Shown here in pieces: positions 7,496 through 17,448 of a stretch of DNA of 64,000 nucleotides. A program made the translations under genes and the position numbers. Below the pieces are notes generated by a model that worked only from the letters and a program-made list of their open reading frames with translations, was not told the DNA's origin and ran no database searches. The DNA is from Sneathiella glossodoripedis JCM 23214 (GTDB taxonomy: Bacteria; Pseudomonadota; Alphaproteobacteria; Sneathiellales; Sneathiellaceae). How positions within the stretch are numbered: the stretch's first letter is position 1; the number at the start of each line of letters is the position of its first letter. The stretch spans positions 1 to 64,000 of the forward strand of contig NZ_BAMS01000004.1 in the NCBI RefSeq assembly GCF_000616095.1, written 5' to 3'.

Positions 7496-8407
7496 ATGCA
7501 GGCGATTGGTAATACACCCCTCATTAAATTGACCCAACTGGCAGGACCGGATGATGCGGACATTTATGTCAAATGGGAAGGAGCTAACCCTACTGGCAGC
7601 ATGAAGGACCGGATGGCGTTATCGATGATTGAAGGCGCTGAGAGGAGAGGGGAGCTCAAAACCGGCGGCCGTGTGGTTGAATATACAGGCGGTAGTACTG
7701 GAAGTTCCCTCGCGATGGTTTGCGCAACAAGAGGATATAAAGCTTACTTCGTGTCTTCTAACGGATTTGCGGAGGAGAAGTTACAGACCATGCGTGCTTT
7801 TGGGGCAGAAGTGGAGCTCATACATGCTGTGGATGGCGTACTGAACGCAGATGTGATCAATCGCATGATTGCGCGAACCAAAGAGCTTACGGGGGATACA
7901 GGTACCTTTTGGCCTGATCAGGTTAATAATCTGGATAACAAGCTTGGATACCATGCCATGGCTCAAGAGATTTTAGATCAGGTAGGACGCCCTGTTGCTG
8001 CGTTTGTCATGGCGGCAGGCGGGGGAGGCTGTATTTCTGGAAATGCGGAAATCCTTAAGGAATATAATCGTGATACAGAGATTGTCGCGGTAGAGCCGTA
8101 TTTTGTTCGCAATGTATCCGGCGGGGATACAAGTGGAACTCATAAACTGGAGGGGATCGGTCTTTCCTTTGTTCCCAGAATTTTACGGCGCGATCTGATT
8201 GATGAAATTACCCCTGTCAAGGATGAGGATGCTTATTGGGGCGCTCGCGCGTTAGCTCGTAAAGAGGGGGTGTTGAGCGGTATAACGTCGGGCGCAAATA
8301 TCTGGGCGGCATTGAAAAAGGCGAAAGAACTGGGGCGAGGCAAGTGCGTCGTTACTGTGGCTATTGATACAGGGCTTCGATATTTAAACGCAGATTTATA
8401 TAGGTGA
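7496..8407 (+). CDS. Cysteine-synthase family PLP enzyme
   Basis: 303 residues of the fold-type II PLP family (cysteine synthase/cystathionine beta-synthase). The Schiff-base lysine is in NPTGSMKDRMA (about residue 38), the substrate loop in YTGGSTGSSLA (about 63-73) and the glycine-rich phosphate loop in AAGGGGCISGN. The usual TSGNTGI loop is replaced by TGGSTGSS, a variant seen in homologues of uncertain substrate, so beta-replacement to cysteine is plausible but not certain. No cysE or sulfur gene is adjacent. It is divergent from the HxlR/glycosylase operon, which may mean co-regulation, for example during thiol or electrophile stress. Confidence 0.8.
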   Translation: MQAIGNTPLIKLTQLAGPDDADIYVKWEGANPTGSMKDRMALSMIEGAERRGELKTGGRVVEYTGGSTGSSLAMVCATRGYKAYFVSSNGFAEEKLQTMRAFGAEVELIHAVDGVLNADVINRMIARTKELTGDTGTFWPDQVNNLDNKLGYHAMAQEILDQVGRPVAAFVMAAGGGGCISGNAEILKEYNRDTEIVAVEPYFVRNVSGGDTSGTHKLEGIGLSFVPRILRRDLIDEITPVKDEDAYWGARALARKEGVLSGITSGANIWAALKKAKELGRGKCVVTVAIDTGLRYLNADLYR

Positions 8408-8441
8408 AAGTTTAAGGTCACTCGATCTGAAAGACATGCTC

Positions 8442-9557
8442 TTAAATACTGGCGGTATATAATCTCACATTTATTCCCCCATGAGAGAACGTCGTGACAG
8501 TCGGATCAAACGTCAAGCCCGTTGCCTTCGCCAGTTTGTGAGAGTTGGTGACCAGAGCGAACCTCCAGCCTTTAAAGTTGGACTGAATTTGTCTGCCTAA
8601 TGTCTGATATAATGGTAAAAGCTGTTTTTCTTCACCGATACGAATACCGTAGGGAGGATTGACAATCACCAGACCTGTTTCCGGCTCGTCTTCTGGACAT
8701 ATTAACTCACTGATTGTTTGTTGGCTGAAATGGGTGAGGTCTGCAACGCCTGCGCGCTTTGCATTTGCGTTTGCGATTTTGATCGCGCCTGCGTCTCGGT
8801 CGAAGCCATAAAATTGGGGGCGGGTCTCTTTTTCAAAAATAGAGGATTTTAATGTTTCCCACTCGGTGGCATCGAAGCTTTTTAACTGTTCGAAAGCGAA
8901 ACGCCGATTGCGTCCAGCTTTAAGCCCTTTCGCAATTTCTGCGGCTTCAAGCACAAATGTGCCGGACCCACACATGGGATCAACCACAGGTTCCTTGCCC
9001 TTATAGCTACTTTTTCGAAGCAAAAGCGCGGCCATTGTCTCTCGCATTGGAGCCCGGTTCAGGGCCTCCTTATGATTGCGGATATGTAGACCTTCGCCAG
9101 AACTATCCACACTAATTGTGCACAGGTTTTCAAAAATACGAACTTTGATTGTCAGTTCAGCATCCTTTGATACGGGCGCGTTCAATTCTTCAGTGATTGC
9201 CCGTTCGATCCGCTCTCTTGCAGCTTTCTGATGATAGATTTTTGATTTCTTGCAACTAACGTCGACGCGCAGAGGAATGTCCTCATGGAAAAAATCTGAC
9301 CAAGGAAATTTCCGGGCCTTTTTATCGAGTTCCGCCAAATGATTGACATGAAAGTCGCCAAGGCGAACCAGTATTCGGCTTGCTCCGCGCATTTCGAGAT
9401 TTGCTCGCCAGATATCCTGCCAGCTTCCCTCAATCGTCACGCCGCCTTTGATTTGATGCGGCTTTTTAAACCCCAGTTCAATGGCTTCAGCCCTGAGAGG
9501 TTGTTCAAGGCCCGGTGGGGTCACAAGAAGAATTTCGAATTTTTGCGCGTTGTTCAT
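8442..9557 (-). CDS. THUMP-domain class I RNA methyltransferase (RlmL/YpsC-like)
   Basis: 371 residues with an N-terminal ferredoxin-like/THUMP region (about 1-155) and a C-terminal Rossmann methyltransferase. The SAM-binding region has DPMCGSGTFVLEAA (about 190-203) and the catalytic amino-methyltransferase motif is NPPYG (about 305), typical of N2-guanine methylation. The layout equals the RlmL half of E. coli RlmKL and the YpsC/Txx family acting on 23S rRNA, so a 23S rRNA m2G role is the best guess. It is monocistronic, with the stop convergent with the PLP-enzyme gene. Confidence 0.85.
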   Translation of the reverse strand: MNNAQKFEILLVTPPGLEQPLRAEAIELGFKKPHQIKGGVTIEGSWQDIWRANLEMRGASRILVRLGDFHVNHLAELDKKARKFPWSDFFHEDIPLRVDVSCKKSKIYHQKAARERIERAITEELNAPVSKDAELTIKVRIFENLCTISVDSSGEGLHIRNHKEALNRAPMRETMAALLLRKSSYKGKEPVVDPMCGSGTFVLEAAEIAKGLKAGRNRRFAFEQLKSFDATEWETLKSSIFEKETRPQFYGFDRDAGAIKIANANAKRAGVADLTHFSQQTISELICPEDEPETGLVIVNPPYGIRIGEEKQLLPLYQTLGRQIQSNFKGWRFALVTNSHKLAKATGLTFDPTVTTFSHGGINVRLYTASI

Positions 9558-9680
9558 GCCCCCTTACTACTCGTAAAGCTTTGGCGGGTCGATGGCAAAT
9601 TAAAGAGGTAGAAGTTTTTTTGAACCTTACCGATAGGGTTGCCGACCAAAGAGTATCGTAACTCAATAAAGGAACTCGTT

Positions 9681-10225
9681 ATGAAAAAATCACTCGTCTC
9701 TGCGGTTATGTCTTTCGCTACCCTTTCAATTGTTGCTTCGGCGGCACTGGCGGCAAACCCAAATGGCCCAAAACCAAAATGTCCGTTCGGGCAACTTCCG
9801 GTGCTCGAAAATGGTAGTTATCATTGTGAAGATGCCAAGCTGAAAGCCAACTCAAAACCATCTCGCAGGCAGCCTCTTCTGCCCAACTGAAAAAAGCAAA
9901 ATTATTATTGCCTGATTATACGATCATGAGTGCGAAGCGTAAAATAGGGACGACCGCCACGTTTCATGTGAAGGTTCGAAATGCAGGCGCGGCAAATGCA
10001 CCACAGGGCGTGCTATTTGGACAGCACTATTTACAGAACAATCAATCCTGGGGTGCAGATGCGATTATTCCGCCGCTTGCGGCAGGGCAGGCAAAAATCG
10101 TGACAATCACCATCCCGCCTGAAAATTATTCCCCTGGTGACCGCATGGTATTCACTGCCGACTATTTTAAGGCTCTGGTGGAGTCCAACGAGAATAACAA
10201 CAAATATGCAATGAATTATAAGTGA
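9681..10225 (+). pseudogene. Secreted CARDB-domain protein, frame broken by an apparent 1-base deletion
   Basis: The first frame starts at ATG 9681 behind AAAGGAACTCGTT and encodes a signal peptide (MKKSLVSAVMSF... ending SAALA) and a short Cys-containing linker (KCPFGQLP). It then stops at 9888-9890. The other frame is open across the junction (LKTISQAASSAQLKKAKLLL) and carries a CARDB-like beta-sandwich (TTATFHVKVRNAGAANAPQG ... SNENNNKYAMNYK). Adding one A to the AAAA run at 9854-9857 joins both into a ~181-residue periplasmic or secreted protein. CARDB domains are bacterial adhesion-type beta sandwiches. The defect is probably a sequencing deletion. Confidence 0.65.
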
Positions 10226-10240
10226 GCCTCCACGTCACTG

Positions 10241-10274
10241 TTGCAGGTTCCCATCAAGAAGAGGGAGCCTGCAA
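10241..10274. terminator. Hairpin terminator between convergent genes
   Basis: A 12-bp stem (TTGCAGGTTCCC / GGGAGCCTGCAA, one wobble) lies between the CARDB gene (plus) and the hybrid kinase gene (minus). It is followed by a loosely T-rich stretch and can serve both directions. Confidence 0.6.
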
Positions 10275-10283
10275 TAATTCCTT

Positions 10284-13187
10284 TTAGGCTGTGTATTTGT
10301 GGAGAACTTCTTCCAGCATATCCCAGTCGATTGGCTTGTTCAAAAAAGCGTCAAGGCCTGCCTGATGGTATCTTTCATTATGGGCTGCCTGTATATCCGC
10401 GGTGAGAGCAACTATAGGAGTGTTGCTATTGGTCCCGTTCTGGCTGCGGATGGCAATAGCTGCATCACATCCATCCATCTCTGGCATTTGCATGTCCATT
10501 AAGATGATATCGAACCGATCTCCAGAGCTTGCTCTGTTGACGGCTTCTTTTCCATTGACCACTTCTTCGACTGTGTGACCCCATTTTTTAAGGACTGTAG
10601 ATACGATCACCCGGTTGATATCTACATCTTCAGCCAGCAGGATGTTCAGGCCTTCACCCTTATCAGTGAGCCGGCGGTTCAACAGATTTAGTGCTTTTTC
10701 TGTTTCGTCCACCAGTGCGGTCGGATCACCACGTTTTAATCGAAGGGTGAACGAAAAAATTGATCCCTTATTCAGCTCACTCTCGACCGATATGAGGCCG
10801 CCCATTGCTGAAACAAGCTTTTTACTAATTGAGAGGCCAAGACCTGTGCCGCCAAATTTTCGAGTTGTCGAACTATCAGCCTGTGTAAAGGGTTCAAACA
10901 AGGAATGGATTTGCTCATCACTAATGCCGATGCCTGTGTCTTTGACCGTAAAACAGACATCAACATAGTTATCAAAGCTCGACTCAGGCTTGATTGAAAT
11001 GTGAACAGATCCCTTTTCTGTAAATTTCACAGCATTTGAAGCCAGATTGAGCAGAATTTGCCGAATTCTTGTGACGTCTCCTTTGAGGATATTATCTTCC
11101 GCAGGAACCTCGATTTCAGATGCCAGTGTAATTGATTTGGACGATGCAACAGGTTCCAAAAAGTCGACTACGGATTTACCTAACCGCATCAAATCAAAGT
11201 CCGTCTCCTCCAACTCCAACTTACCAGCTTCAAACTTGGAGAAGTCCAGTATGTCATTGAGCAGCTCTAGCAAATTGTTCGCGGAACTTTTGATCTGTTT
11301 CAAATGAGAGAGTTGTTCTGGTGTGGGGTTAGAAGCAAGCAGTATATCTGTAAGTCCCATTACGCCTGTCATAGGCGTGCGCAGTTCATGACTGATAATG
11401 GCCAAAAACTCGCTTTTTGCGCGCGTGGCGTTTTCGGCTTTCACTTTTTCATCAAGATATTCTCTTGCCAGTTCCCTAAGCTCAAGCGCCTGCACTTCTA
11501 GCAAATTCTTTTTTTCTCGAAGTTCGGCTTCTGTGGCTTTGATGTCGGTGACATCCGTTCGAATGCCGACAGTTAAGCCAGAAGGGGTTTTGCGTTCTGT
11601 AATCCTTAGCCAGCGATTATCAGACGTGTGCTGGACCAGTGCGTGATCATCAGGCTCCTGATGGGCCAATAGCCTTTTTTTCAGCCAGTCTCTTTTTTCC
11701 TCAATACTTTCTCCAGCCTGAGGGTACTGACCATTATCCAAACCATATTGAATAATATCTCGGAAAGGAGTGCCAATTTTTAGCGCAGCGGCAGAGGCTG
11801 CGTAGATTTTGGCGTAAGCTTCATTGAACAGATATAACCGATCATCGGCATCATATAAGGCAAACCCATCCGGTATTGTATTAATGGCTTCGCGGAGGAT
11901 TTCTTCAGCCAGGTTTCGCTCATACTGCAGTTGCCGTTTTTCGGTTACATCCCGCAGGGTGACAATAATTTGCCGCGCTTCGTCTTCACCAGCAAAACCC
12001 ATACTGATTTCTGCATCGAAAATATCTCCCTGACCGTTTCTGACTTTTGCTTCAAGCCCTTCGATGGATTGTTGAGTTTCCAATTCTGAACGCAGGTGTT
12101 CCCAGTTAGTATAGATCTGATCATTATTTCTCTGTGGGAGTAGCGCTTCGAAAGAACGTCCGATCAGACCTCCGTTTGTGAAGGCCAGAAGATCTTTTGC
12201 TTTGCGGTTTGCTTCTTCAACATTGCCGTTATTGTTTAAAAAAAGCATTGCGTCAGGTGCGTTCTCCAGAAGGCCAAGGTAGCGGGCCTGCCCTGCTTTG
12301 AATGCGTTTGAGAGTTGTCGCCTGTTGACTTCGTAGTAACCGCCATAGGCCGCAGCAAGAGATAAAGTAAGGACAATTCCGTATATGAGCAAATGCAGCC
12401 GTTCTTTCTCATCGGCAACCCTGCTTCCCCATTTCTGCTTGGGAACGACGGCCATTTGCCACGCCCCACCACGGTGGTAAAGGTTTGAAATTATAGGGTT
12501 TTGGTCATCTAGAAATAACGTTAAGTCACCCCAAAAGGTATCCTCTGGCGAACCGGAGACGTCTAACTTGCGAAAAGCAACTTCAAGATTGCTGTTCTGA
12601 ACAGGTGTGAGTAAGGCATCCACGTTGATGACTACGCTAACAAGGCCAAGAAATTCACCAGGTATCCCGTTTGATTTTTTGAACACGGGCGTTCTTTGAA
12701 TTAACCCTATTCCCCCCTGTATTAACTCTAATGGACCCGCAATCACAGGTTTACGTGTTCGGATCGCCTGATCTATCGCAGGCCATTGGGCTTTGATGTT
12801 CTTATAGTCAAGCCCAAGAATGCTTTCATTTCCCTGAAGCGGGAATACAAACTTTAAAACTGTCCCTTCGGTGATTGCCAGGTTCCTGACAAAATCCAGC
12901 TCAGATGTCAGCTCTTTTGCCAGTAGGTTAAATTCTGCCAGTGACAGGTTCCCCTTAATGGCGTAGGGGCCTTCTATTCCTCTCGTCAGGGATAGTGCTA
13001 AATTGAGGTCGCTCTCAATTTCACGCTGTAATTGCAATGCCTCGTCTTGAACTTCACGTCTTTCTTCTTCAAGTAAACTTGTAGTAAGTCTGAGGTCGAT
13101 ATAGTAGGCAATGGGGAAAAAAATAGCAAAGCTCGCCGCGACACCAAGTATCATACCGATAAATGGGGAAAGACGAGATTTGCTCAT
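10284..13187 (-). CDS. CHASE-PAS-PAS hybrid histidine kinase with receiver domain
   Basis: A 967-residue membrane sensor. It runs: one transmembrane helix (about 10-30), an extracytoplasmic CHASE-type domain (about 60-205), a second helix (about 265-285), a PAS domain (about 305-420), a second PAS of the PAS-7 type (about 430-550), HisKA with phospho-accepting His in IISHELRTPMTG (about 600), a HATPase domain (NLASNAVKFTEKG, GTGLGLSISKKL) and a C-terminal receiver with Asp in ILMDMQMPEMDG (about 900). A GTG 24 bases upstream is in frame, but ATG 13187 has a clear AGGTGA site, so it was preferred. It lies 92 bases downstream of the ectoine-type aspartokinase on the same strand and might be co-transcribed, hinting at an osmotic or stress role. 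No partner histidine phosphotransferase is nearby. Confidence 0.88.
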   Translation of the reverse strand: MSKSRLSPFIGMILGVAASFAIFFPIAYYIDLRLTTSLLEEERREVQDEALQLQREIESDLNLALSLTRGIEGPYAIKGNLSLAEFNLLAKELTSELDFVRNLAITEGTVLKFVFPLQGNESILGLDYKNIKAQWPAIDQAIRTRKPVIAGPLELIQGGIGLIQRTPVFKKSNGIPGEFLGLVSVVINVDALLTPVQNSNLEVAFRKLDVSGSPEDTFWGDLTLFLDDQNPIISNLYHRGGAWQMAVVPKQKWGSRVADEKERLHLLIYGIVLTLSLAAAYGGYYEVNRRQLSNAFKAGQARYLGLLENAPDAMLFLNNNGNVEEANRKAKDLLAFTNGGLIGRSFEALLPQRNNDQIYTNWEHLRSELETQQSIEGLEAKVRNGQGDIFDAEISMGFAGEDEARQIIVTLRDVTEKRQLQYERNLAEEILREAINTIPDGFALYDADDRLYLFNEAYAKIYAASAAALKIGTPFRDIIQYGLDNGQYPQAGESIEEKRDWLKKRLLAHQEPDDHALVQHTSDNRWLRITERKTPSGLTVGIRTDVTDIKATEAELREKKNLLEVQALELRELAREYLDEKVKAENATRAKSEFLAIISHELRTPMTGVMGLTDILLASNPTPEQLSHLKQIKSSANNLLELLNDILDFSKFEAGKLELEETDFDLMRLGKSVVDFLEPVASSKSITLASEIEVPAEDNILKGDVTRIRQILLNLASNAVKFTEKGSVHISIKPESSFDNYVDVCFTVKDTGIGISDEQIHSLFEPFTQADSSTTRKFGGTGLGLSISKKLVSAMGGLISVESELNKGSIFSFTLRLKRGDPTALVDETEKALNLLNRRLTDKGEGLNILLAEDVDINRVIVSTVLKKWGHTVEEVVNGKEAVNRASSGDRFDIILMDMQMPEMDGCDAAIAIRSQNGTNSNTPIVALTADIQAAHNERYHQAGLDAFLNKPIDWDMLEEVLHKYTA

Positions 13188-13279
13188 AAAATTCACCTGC
13201 GGAACTTTCACATTAAACTATAATTGGTCGAAAATTATAGTACTGCTAATGTTAATGTTTTCTGAAAGGTGAAGAATTG

Positions 13280-14764
13280 TTACGCAGCTTTTTGAACGGG
13301 TTTTGATTTTCCTTTTTCGTTAGCCTCTACAAGTTCCTTGTGAAGAGCTCTAATAGCAGTTTCATAATTTTTCTCAGCGATCACGAATTGCAGGTCCACG
13401 TTGCGGCTGGGTTTTTGTGTCGCAAGAATGCGAATATCTGCATTTGCAAGTGCAGCGATGGCTTTTTCAAAAAACTGACCGTTCTCCAGATTTGAACCTA
13501 TGGCAGAAACAACTGCTACTTTCCGTGAACGGATTTCAGCGGATGGCAGGTTTTCCTGTATTTCATTTATACATCTTTTAATCTGCTTTAGCGGCGCTGA
13601 CACATAGTGTGTCATTGTGTTTGCGTTGATATATCTGGCGAGGGTCCATAGTTTGTATCGTGCAAATGCTTCGTGCACCGGTTTGGAGGCCCCGGGGGTG
13701 CCAACCATATCCTGATTGAAAATCTCGATTTCATAAACACTAGGAAGCCCGGTAATGATTTCTACACGAGGCATCCTGGACTTGCCATCATCTGAAATTA
13801 TTGTCCCATCATGATTTGGCTCGAAACAGTTCATGATCCGCAATGGAATGTTTTGTTGGCGCAACCCTTTTGCGGCTTTTGGATGAATTGCCTCCATACC
13901 CATATTTGCGAGCTGGTCCGCCACATCATAGTTGGTCTTGCCAATAGGTTTGATGTTTTCCTCAGGTACAATTTTTGGGTCTGCACTGCTTAAGTGGAAT
14001 TCCTTGTGAATGATGGCTTCTTTCGATCCTGTTAAGCAGGCAATCCGTGAGAAGGTGACTTCACTGTATCCACGCCCATAGATACCTGTCAGACCTTCTT
14101 CACATTGCGCGTATCCTGTAACAATCGGCAATTGTTCCGTCAGATCGATCCCCGAGAAGGCTTGTTCAATGCGTTGATCCAGAGTTAAAGAGCTATTCTC
14201 CCTCCAGCCTGACAAATCAACAAATACAGCATTCACGCCCCTTCTTTTCAGGAGAAGCATTGTGTTAAAAGCGCTATGGGCTTCGCCTAGACTGCTAAGC
14301 ATTTCGCGGACCGTTGCCAAATGTTCAGGGAGTTGAAAGTGCCCGAAAGAGCAAAGTCGATGGAGATCGATCAGGCAACTTCGAACCCCTTCAATTCTCT
14401 CCTCCACAAATCGATTGGCTAAGTCCAGGTCTGCGTTATCTTTGAGGCACTCACGGTTCTTTTCATGCATTGCACCGCTAACCCGGCTTAGGGCGTCCCC
14501 CCACGCCCATTCGTTGTCAGAATTCGCATACAGAGAGAACACACCGGGGTCAGTCGTCTTCTTGTGTTCAAGCAACAAATCCGTCATCCCACTATATGCA
14601 GAGACAACGAAAATTCTGTTGTAAAGCGCATCCCCTTCGCGGTCTCCAACCAGAATATTCTCAAACACGGTTTCCACTGCGTCCATGGAGGTGCCGCCAA
14701 TCTTATGCACCGTATGAGTTGGATGTTGCTTCTTGTTATCTTGGTTTTGAGGCTTTAGAGACAT
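13280..14764 (-). CDS. ask: Ectoine-operon aspartate kinase
   Basis: 494 residues, the Ask_Ect type of aspartokinase that feeds aspartyl phosphate into ectoine synthesis. The kinase motif VHKIGGTSMDAVETV is at the N terminus (about 19-33), with VVSAYSGMTDLLLEHK after it, and two C-terminal ACT-like regions (about 345 onwards: GLPSVYEIEIFNQDMVG; KVAVVSAIGSNLENGQ). Ask_Ect enzymes are less sensitive to lysine/threonine feedback, which allows high flux under salt stress. It is the last gene of ectA-ectB-ectC-ask, 49 bases after ectC, with a GAGGACAT ribosome site. Confidence 0.93.
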   Translation of the reverse strand: MSLKPQNQDNKKQHPTHTVHKIGGTSMDAVETVFENILVGDREGDALYNRIFVVSAYSGMTDLLLEHKKTTDPGVFSLYANSDNEWAWGDALSRVSGAMHEKNRECLKDNADLDLANRFVEERIEGVRSCLIDLHRLCSFGHFQLPEHLATVREMLSSLGEAHSAFNTMLLLKRRGVNAVFVDLSGWRENSSLTLDQRIEQAFSGIDLTEQLPIVTGYAQCEEGLTGIYGRGYSEVTFSRIACLTGSKEAIIHKEFHLSSADPKIVPEENIKPIGKTNYDVADQLANMGMEAIHPKAAKGLRQQNIPLRIMNCFEPNHDGTIISDDGKSRMPRVEIITGLPSVYEIEIFNQDMVGTPGASKPVHEAFARYKLWTLARYINANTMTHYVSAPLKQIKRCINEIQENLPSAEIRSRKVAVVSAIGSNLENGQFFEKAIAALANADIRILATQKPSRNVDLQFVIAEKNYETAIRALHKELVEANEKGKSKPVQKAA

Positions 14765-14813
14765 TTATGTCCTCTTTTGGAGAAAATCTGTGAAAGTAAA
14801 ACGTGATTCAAGA

Positions 14814-15215
14814 TCAGGCGTTCTCTGTCATGTCTTCCATGGCCGGGTATGCGCCTGTTTCGTCATGTACTTCGCGGCCTGTCACAGGCGGATTGAAGAC
14901 ACAGGCTAATTTTAGCTCGGTGCGCGCACGTAAAATGTGCTTGTCATGCTTGTCGAGGGCGTAAATTGTACCGGGTGCAATTTGATACACTTTTCCGTCT
15001 GAGAGAGTTTCGATTTCACCTTCGCCTGTTATGCAATAAACAGATTCCAAGTGATTGCGATACCACATTTCAGTGGTCGTTCCGGCATAGATGGTAGTGA
15101 TATGGAATGAAAATCCCATGCCATCATCTTTTAGCAATAAGCGGGTGCTTTCCCAAGTTTCGGAAGTAACGCGACGCTCCGATTTTTCGGCAGCCTGTAG
15201 GGTACGGACAATCAT
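14814..15215 (-). CDS. ectC: L-ectoine synthase
   Basis: 133 residues, the normal length for EctC, a cupin that cyclises N-gamma-acetyl-diaminobutyrate to ectoine. Recognisable segments are [52 protein letters not shown] (cupin core with metal-ligand Glu) and [12 protein letters not shown]. It is preceded by AGAGGATTAAA. It sits between ectB and ask in a tightly spaced operon. No ectoine hydroxylase (ectD) is seen in the window, so the end product here is ectoine. Confidence 0.96.
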   Translation of the reverse strand: MIVRTLQAAEKSERRVTSETWESTRLLLKDDGMGFSFHITTIYAGTTTEMWYRNHLESVYCITGEGEIETLSDGKVYQIAPGTIYALDKHDKHILRARTELKLACVFNPPVTGREVHDETGAYPAMEDMTENA

Positions 15216-15264
15216 TTTAATCCTCTTTGTCGTTTGAAGTTTGGTTGAACGGATATTTAAAAAG

Positions 15265-16539
15265 TTATTCAGCCGCTTTTATATTCGGCGCTGGAATTTC
15301 GCGGGCGACTGCATCTTCCAGAATATCCAGTCCCTTGATTAGAAGTTCTGATGGTATATTCAGGGGAGCCAAGCATTTTACAACTTCATCATCGGCACCA
15401 CTGGTTTCAATTATCAAGCCGTTTTCAAAGCAGGTTTTGCAGATGCGACCCGCAACCTCACCGTTTTCAACAGCAATCCCCTGCATCATACCCCGGCCGC
15501 GGCCTGTCACACTTCCGTTTCCGTACTTGAGTGTCATTTCCAGTAGGCGATGATGGAGTATTTTGGCGTTTTCATTCACGCCTACAAGAAACTCATCGTC
15601 TTTCCAAAATTCTTTCAGTGCTGCAGCGGCTGTAACAAAGGCATGGTTGTTTCCGCGGAATGTGCCGTTATGCTCACCCGGCTCCCACTGGTCCAAATCA
15701 GGACGGATAAGTGTGACCGCAAAAGGAAGGCCATAGCCTGAAAGTGACTTAGACAGAGTAATGATGTCTGGTTTGATGCCTGCGTCTTCGAAACTGAAGA
15801 AGGTGCCGCTTCTGCCGCAACCAGCTTGTATGTCATCAACAATCAGCAACAAGTCATATTTGCGACACACTGCTTCGAGATTTTGTAACCATTCGATACG
15901 GGCAGCATTCAATCCACCTTCTCCCTGAATGGTCTCAACTATGACGGCTGCGGGATGGTCGATGCCACTACTGCCATCACTTAGTAATTTGTCCAAATAT
16001 TCAGTGGTGTCATAATCTTCACCCAGATAGCCATCGAAGGGTACACGGGTTGTGCCGCCGAGTGTCACTCCTGATGCTCCGCGATGATGTGTATTGCCGG
16101 TAACGGCAAGGGCGCCCAATGTGACACCATGGAAGCCATTGGTAAATGAGGCGACATTTGTGCGTCCCGTAGTTTTCCTAGCCAATTTAAGGGCTGCCTC
16201 AACAGCATTTGCACCGGTTGGCCCTGTGAACTGCACCATATATTCCATACTTCTGGGTTTTAAGATGAATTCATTGAAATGATGCAGAAAATCTTTTTTC
16301 GCGCTGGTATGCATATCAAGACCATGGGTAATACCATTTGACTTGATATAGTCGACCAGAGCTTCCTGGAGTACTGGATGATTATGGCCGTAATTTAAAC
16401 TACCGGCACCGGCAAGGAAATCGATATAGGCTGTCTCGTCCCGGGTGATCAGATAAGAGCCCTCCGCACGGGCGAATTCGACTGGAAATGACCGAGCGTA
16501 GCTTTGGACTTCAGATTCAAGTGTATCAAAAATAGTCAT
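15265..16539 (-). CDS. ectB: Diaminobutyrate-2-oxoglutarate transaminase
   Basis: A 424-residue class III PLP aminotransferase converting aspartate semialdehyde to 2,4-diaminobutyrate with glutamate as donor. Visible signatures include [19 protein letters not shown] at the N terminus, [37 protein letters not shown] (PLP Asp) and the Schiff-base Lys in [13 protein letters not shown] (about residue 270). The frame extends upstream to 16650, overlapping ectA, but the ATG at 16539 matches EctB N termini and has a GGAATT site, so it was chosen. It lies 37 bases after ectA. Confidence 0.95.
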   Translation of the reverse strand: MTIFDTLESEVQSYARSFPVEFARAEGSYLITRDETAYIDFLAGAGSLNYGHNHPVLQEALVDYIKSNGITHGLDMHTSAKKDFLHHFNEFILKPRSMEYMVQFTGPTGANAVEAALKLARKTTGRTNVASFTNGFHGVTLGALAVTGNTHHRGASGVTLGGTTRVPFDGYLGEDYDTTEYLDKLLSDGSSGIDHPAAVIVETIQGEGGLNAARIEWLQNLEAVCRKYDLLLIVDDIQAGCGRSGTFFSFEDAGIKPDIITLSKSLSGYGLPFAVTLIRPDLDQWEPGEHNGTFRGNNHAFVTAAAALKEFWKDDEFLVGVNENAKILHHRLLEMTLKYGNGSVTGRGRGMMQGIAVENGEVAGRICKTCFENGLIIETSGADDEVVKCLAPLNIPSELLIKGLDILEDAVAREIPAPNIKAAE

Positions 16540-16576
16540 GATAATTCCGTGTTTATGATGGGTGCTGGAGCCGTAA

Positions 16577-17131
16577 TCAGGCTGCGGCTTTGAGAATTTC
16601 TTCAGCTTTGTTATCGAAGGGGCCGATAACCCAAAGGTGTTCGCTTTCATGCTCGTCCTTCAGATGTTGTTTGCGATCAAAGATCATGAAGGATTGAGCT
16701 TCAGTGTTGAGTGCTTCGGCAACTGAGCTGAACAACGCCTGAGATGCTGAATTGCTGGGAGTAACTGTGGTGTGTAATTCTTCGACCTGCTCACAATCGG
16801 GACGCGCCAAAATATCAAGTATCATTTTTTTTGCGAGACCGTGACCACGCGCGGCTTTGTCGACAGCTACTTGCCAGACGAAAAGGCGCGAAGGGTCCTC
16901 AGGAAGCTTGTAGCCAGATACAAAACCGAATACTTCTCCGTCCTTTTTTGCGATTGCGGAAGTTTTTGAAAAATGGGTGCATTGCAAAAGATTGCAATAG
17001 ACTGAGTTTTCGTCCAACGGATCACATCGCGCAATGAGATCGTTTACATCTGATCCGTCTGTAGAATTTGGAATTTCAATTGAAAAGTCAGTTTTTGAAT
17101 GTGGTTTTAGGTGCGTTCTTGTTGTCCGCAT
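16577..17131 (-). CDS. ectA: L-2,4-diaminobutyrate N-gamma-acetyltransferase
   Basis: A 184-residue GNAT-fold enzyme acetylating diaminobutyrate, the second committed step of ectoine synthesis. The acetyl-CoA-binding region is VWQVAVDKAARGHGLAKKM (about 100-118, the R/Q-x-x-G-x-G/A motif), and the C-terminal LHTTVTPSN stretch is typical of EctA. It is the first gene of the operon and divergent from the MarR-type ectR gene, across a 317-base regulatory gap. Confidence 0.94.
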   Translation of the reverse strand: MRTTRTHLKPHSKTDFSIEIPNSTDGSDVNDLIARCDPLDENSVYCNLLQCTHFSKTSAIAKKDGEVFGFVSGYKLPEDPSRLFVWQVAVDKAARGHGLAKKMILDILARPDCEQVEELHTTVTPSNSASQALFSSVAEALNTEAQSFMIFDRKQHLKDEHESEHLWVIGPFDNKAEEILKAAA

Positions 17132-17198
17132 ATTTTTAATGCCACATTTTCCTTCGTCAATCGAAGTTGTTGGGCATTTTCCCTCTTAGATTAATATC

Positions 17199-17229
17199 AA
17201 TTCGAGCAAAACATATTGATCATCGAATT
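17199..17229. promoter_or_regulatory. Inverted repeat in the ectA-ectR gap, candidate EctR operator
   Basis: AATTCGA (17199-17205) and TCGAATT (17223-17229) are exact inverted arms 17 bases apart, and similarity extends weakly outward. They lie about 70 bases before the ectA start in the 317-base gap (17132-17448) between divergent ectA and ectR. EctR regulators of methylotrophs bind an imperfect palindrome overlapping the ect promoter, so this is a reasonable candidate; the rest of the gap is very AT-rich and holds no other recognisable element. Confidence 0.4.
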
Positions 17230-17448
17230 AATTTTCAAGAAGGTTATGGAGAAAAATTTTGTATTTTGGCCTATTTTTCCTGAAATAGACCAAAATCTCC
17301 ACGCTTTTAAGGGATTTTGATTTTCTAAAATGTTCGAAATTAAAAATTTTTTACGTCAAAATATTTGATCAGTAAATTATATTGTCGATTAGTTTCGTAG
17401 AGGGTAAAAATGGGCTGATGAGCCACATAATCCTGAACTGGAACAGAA

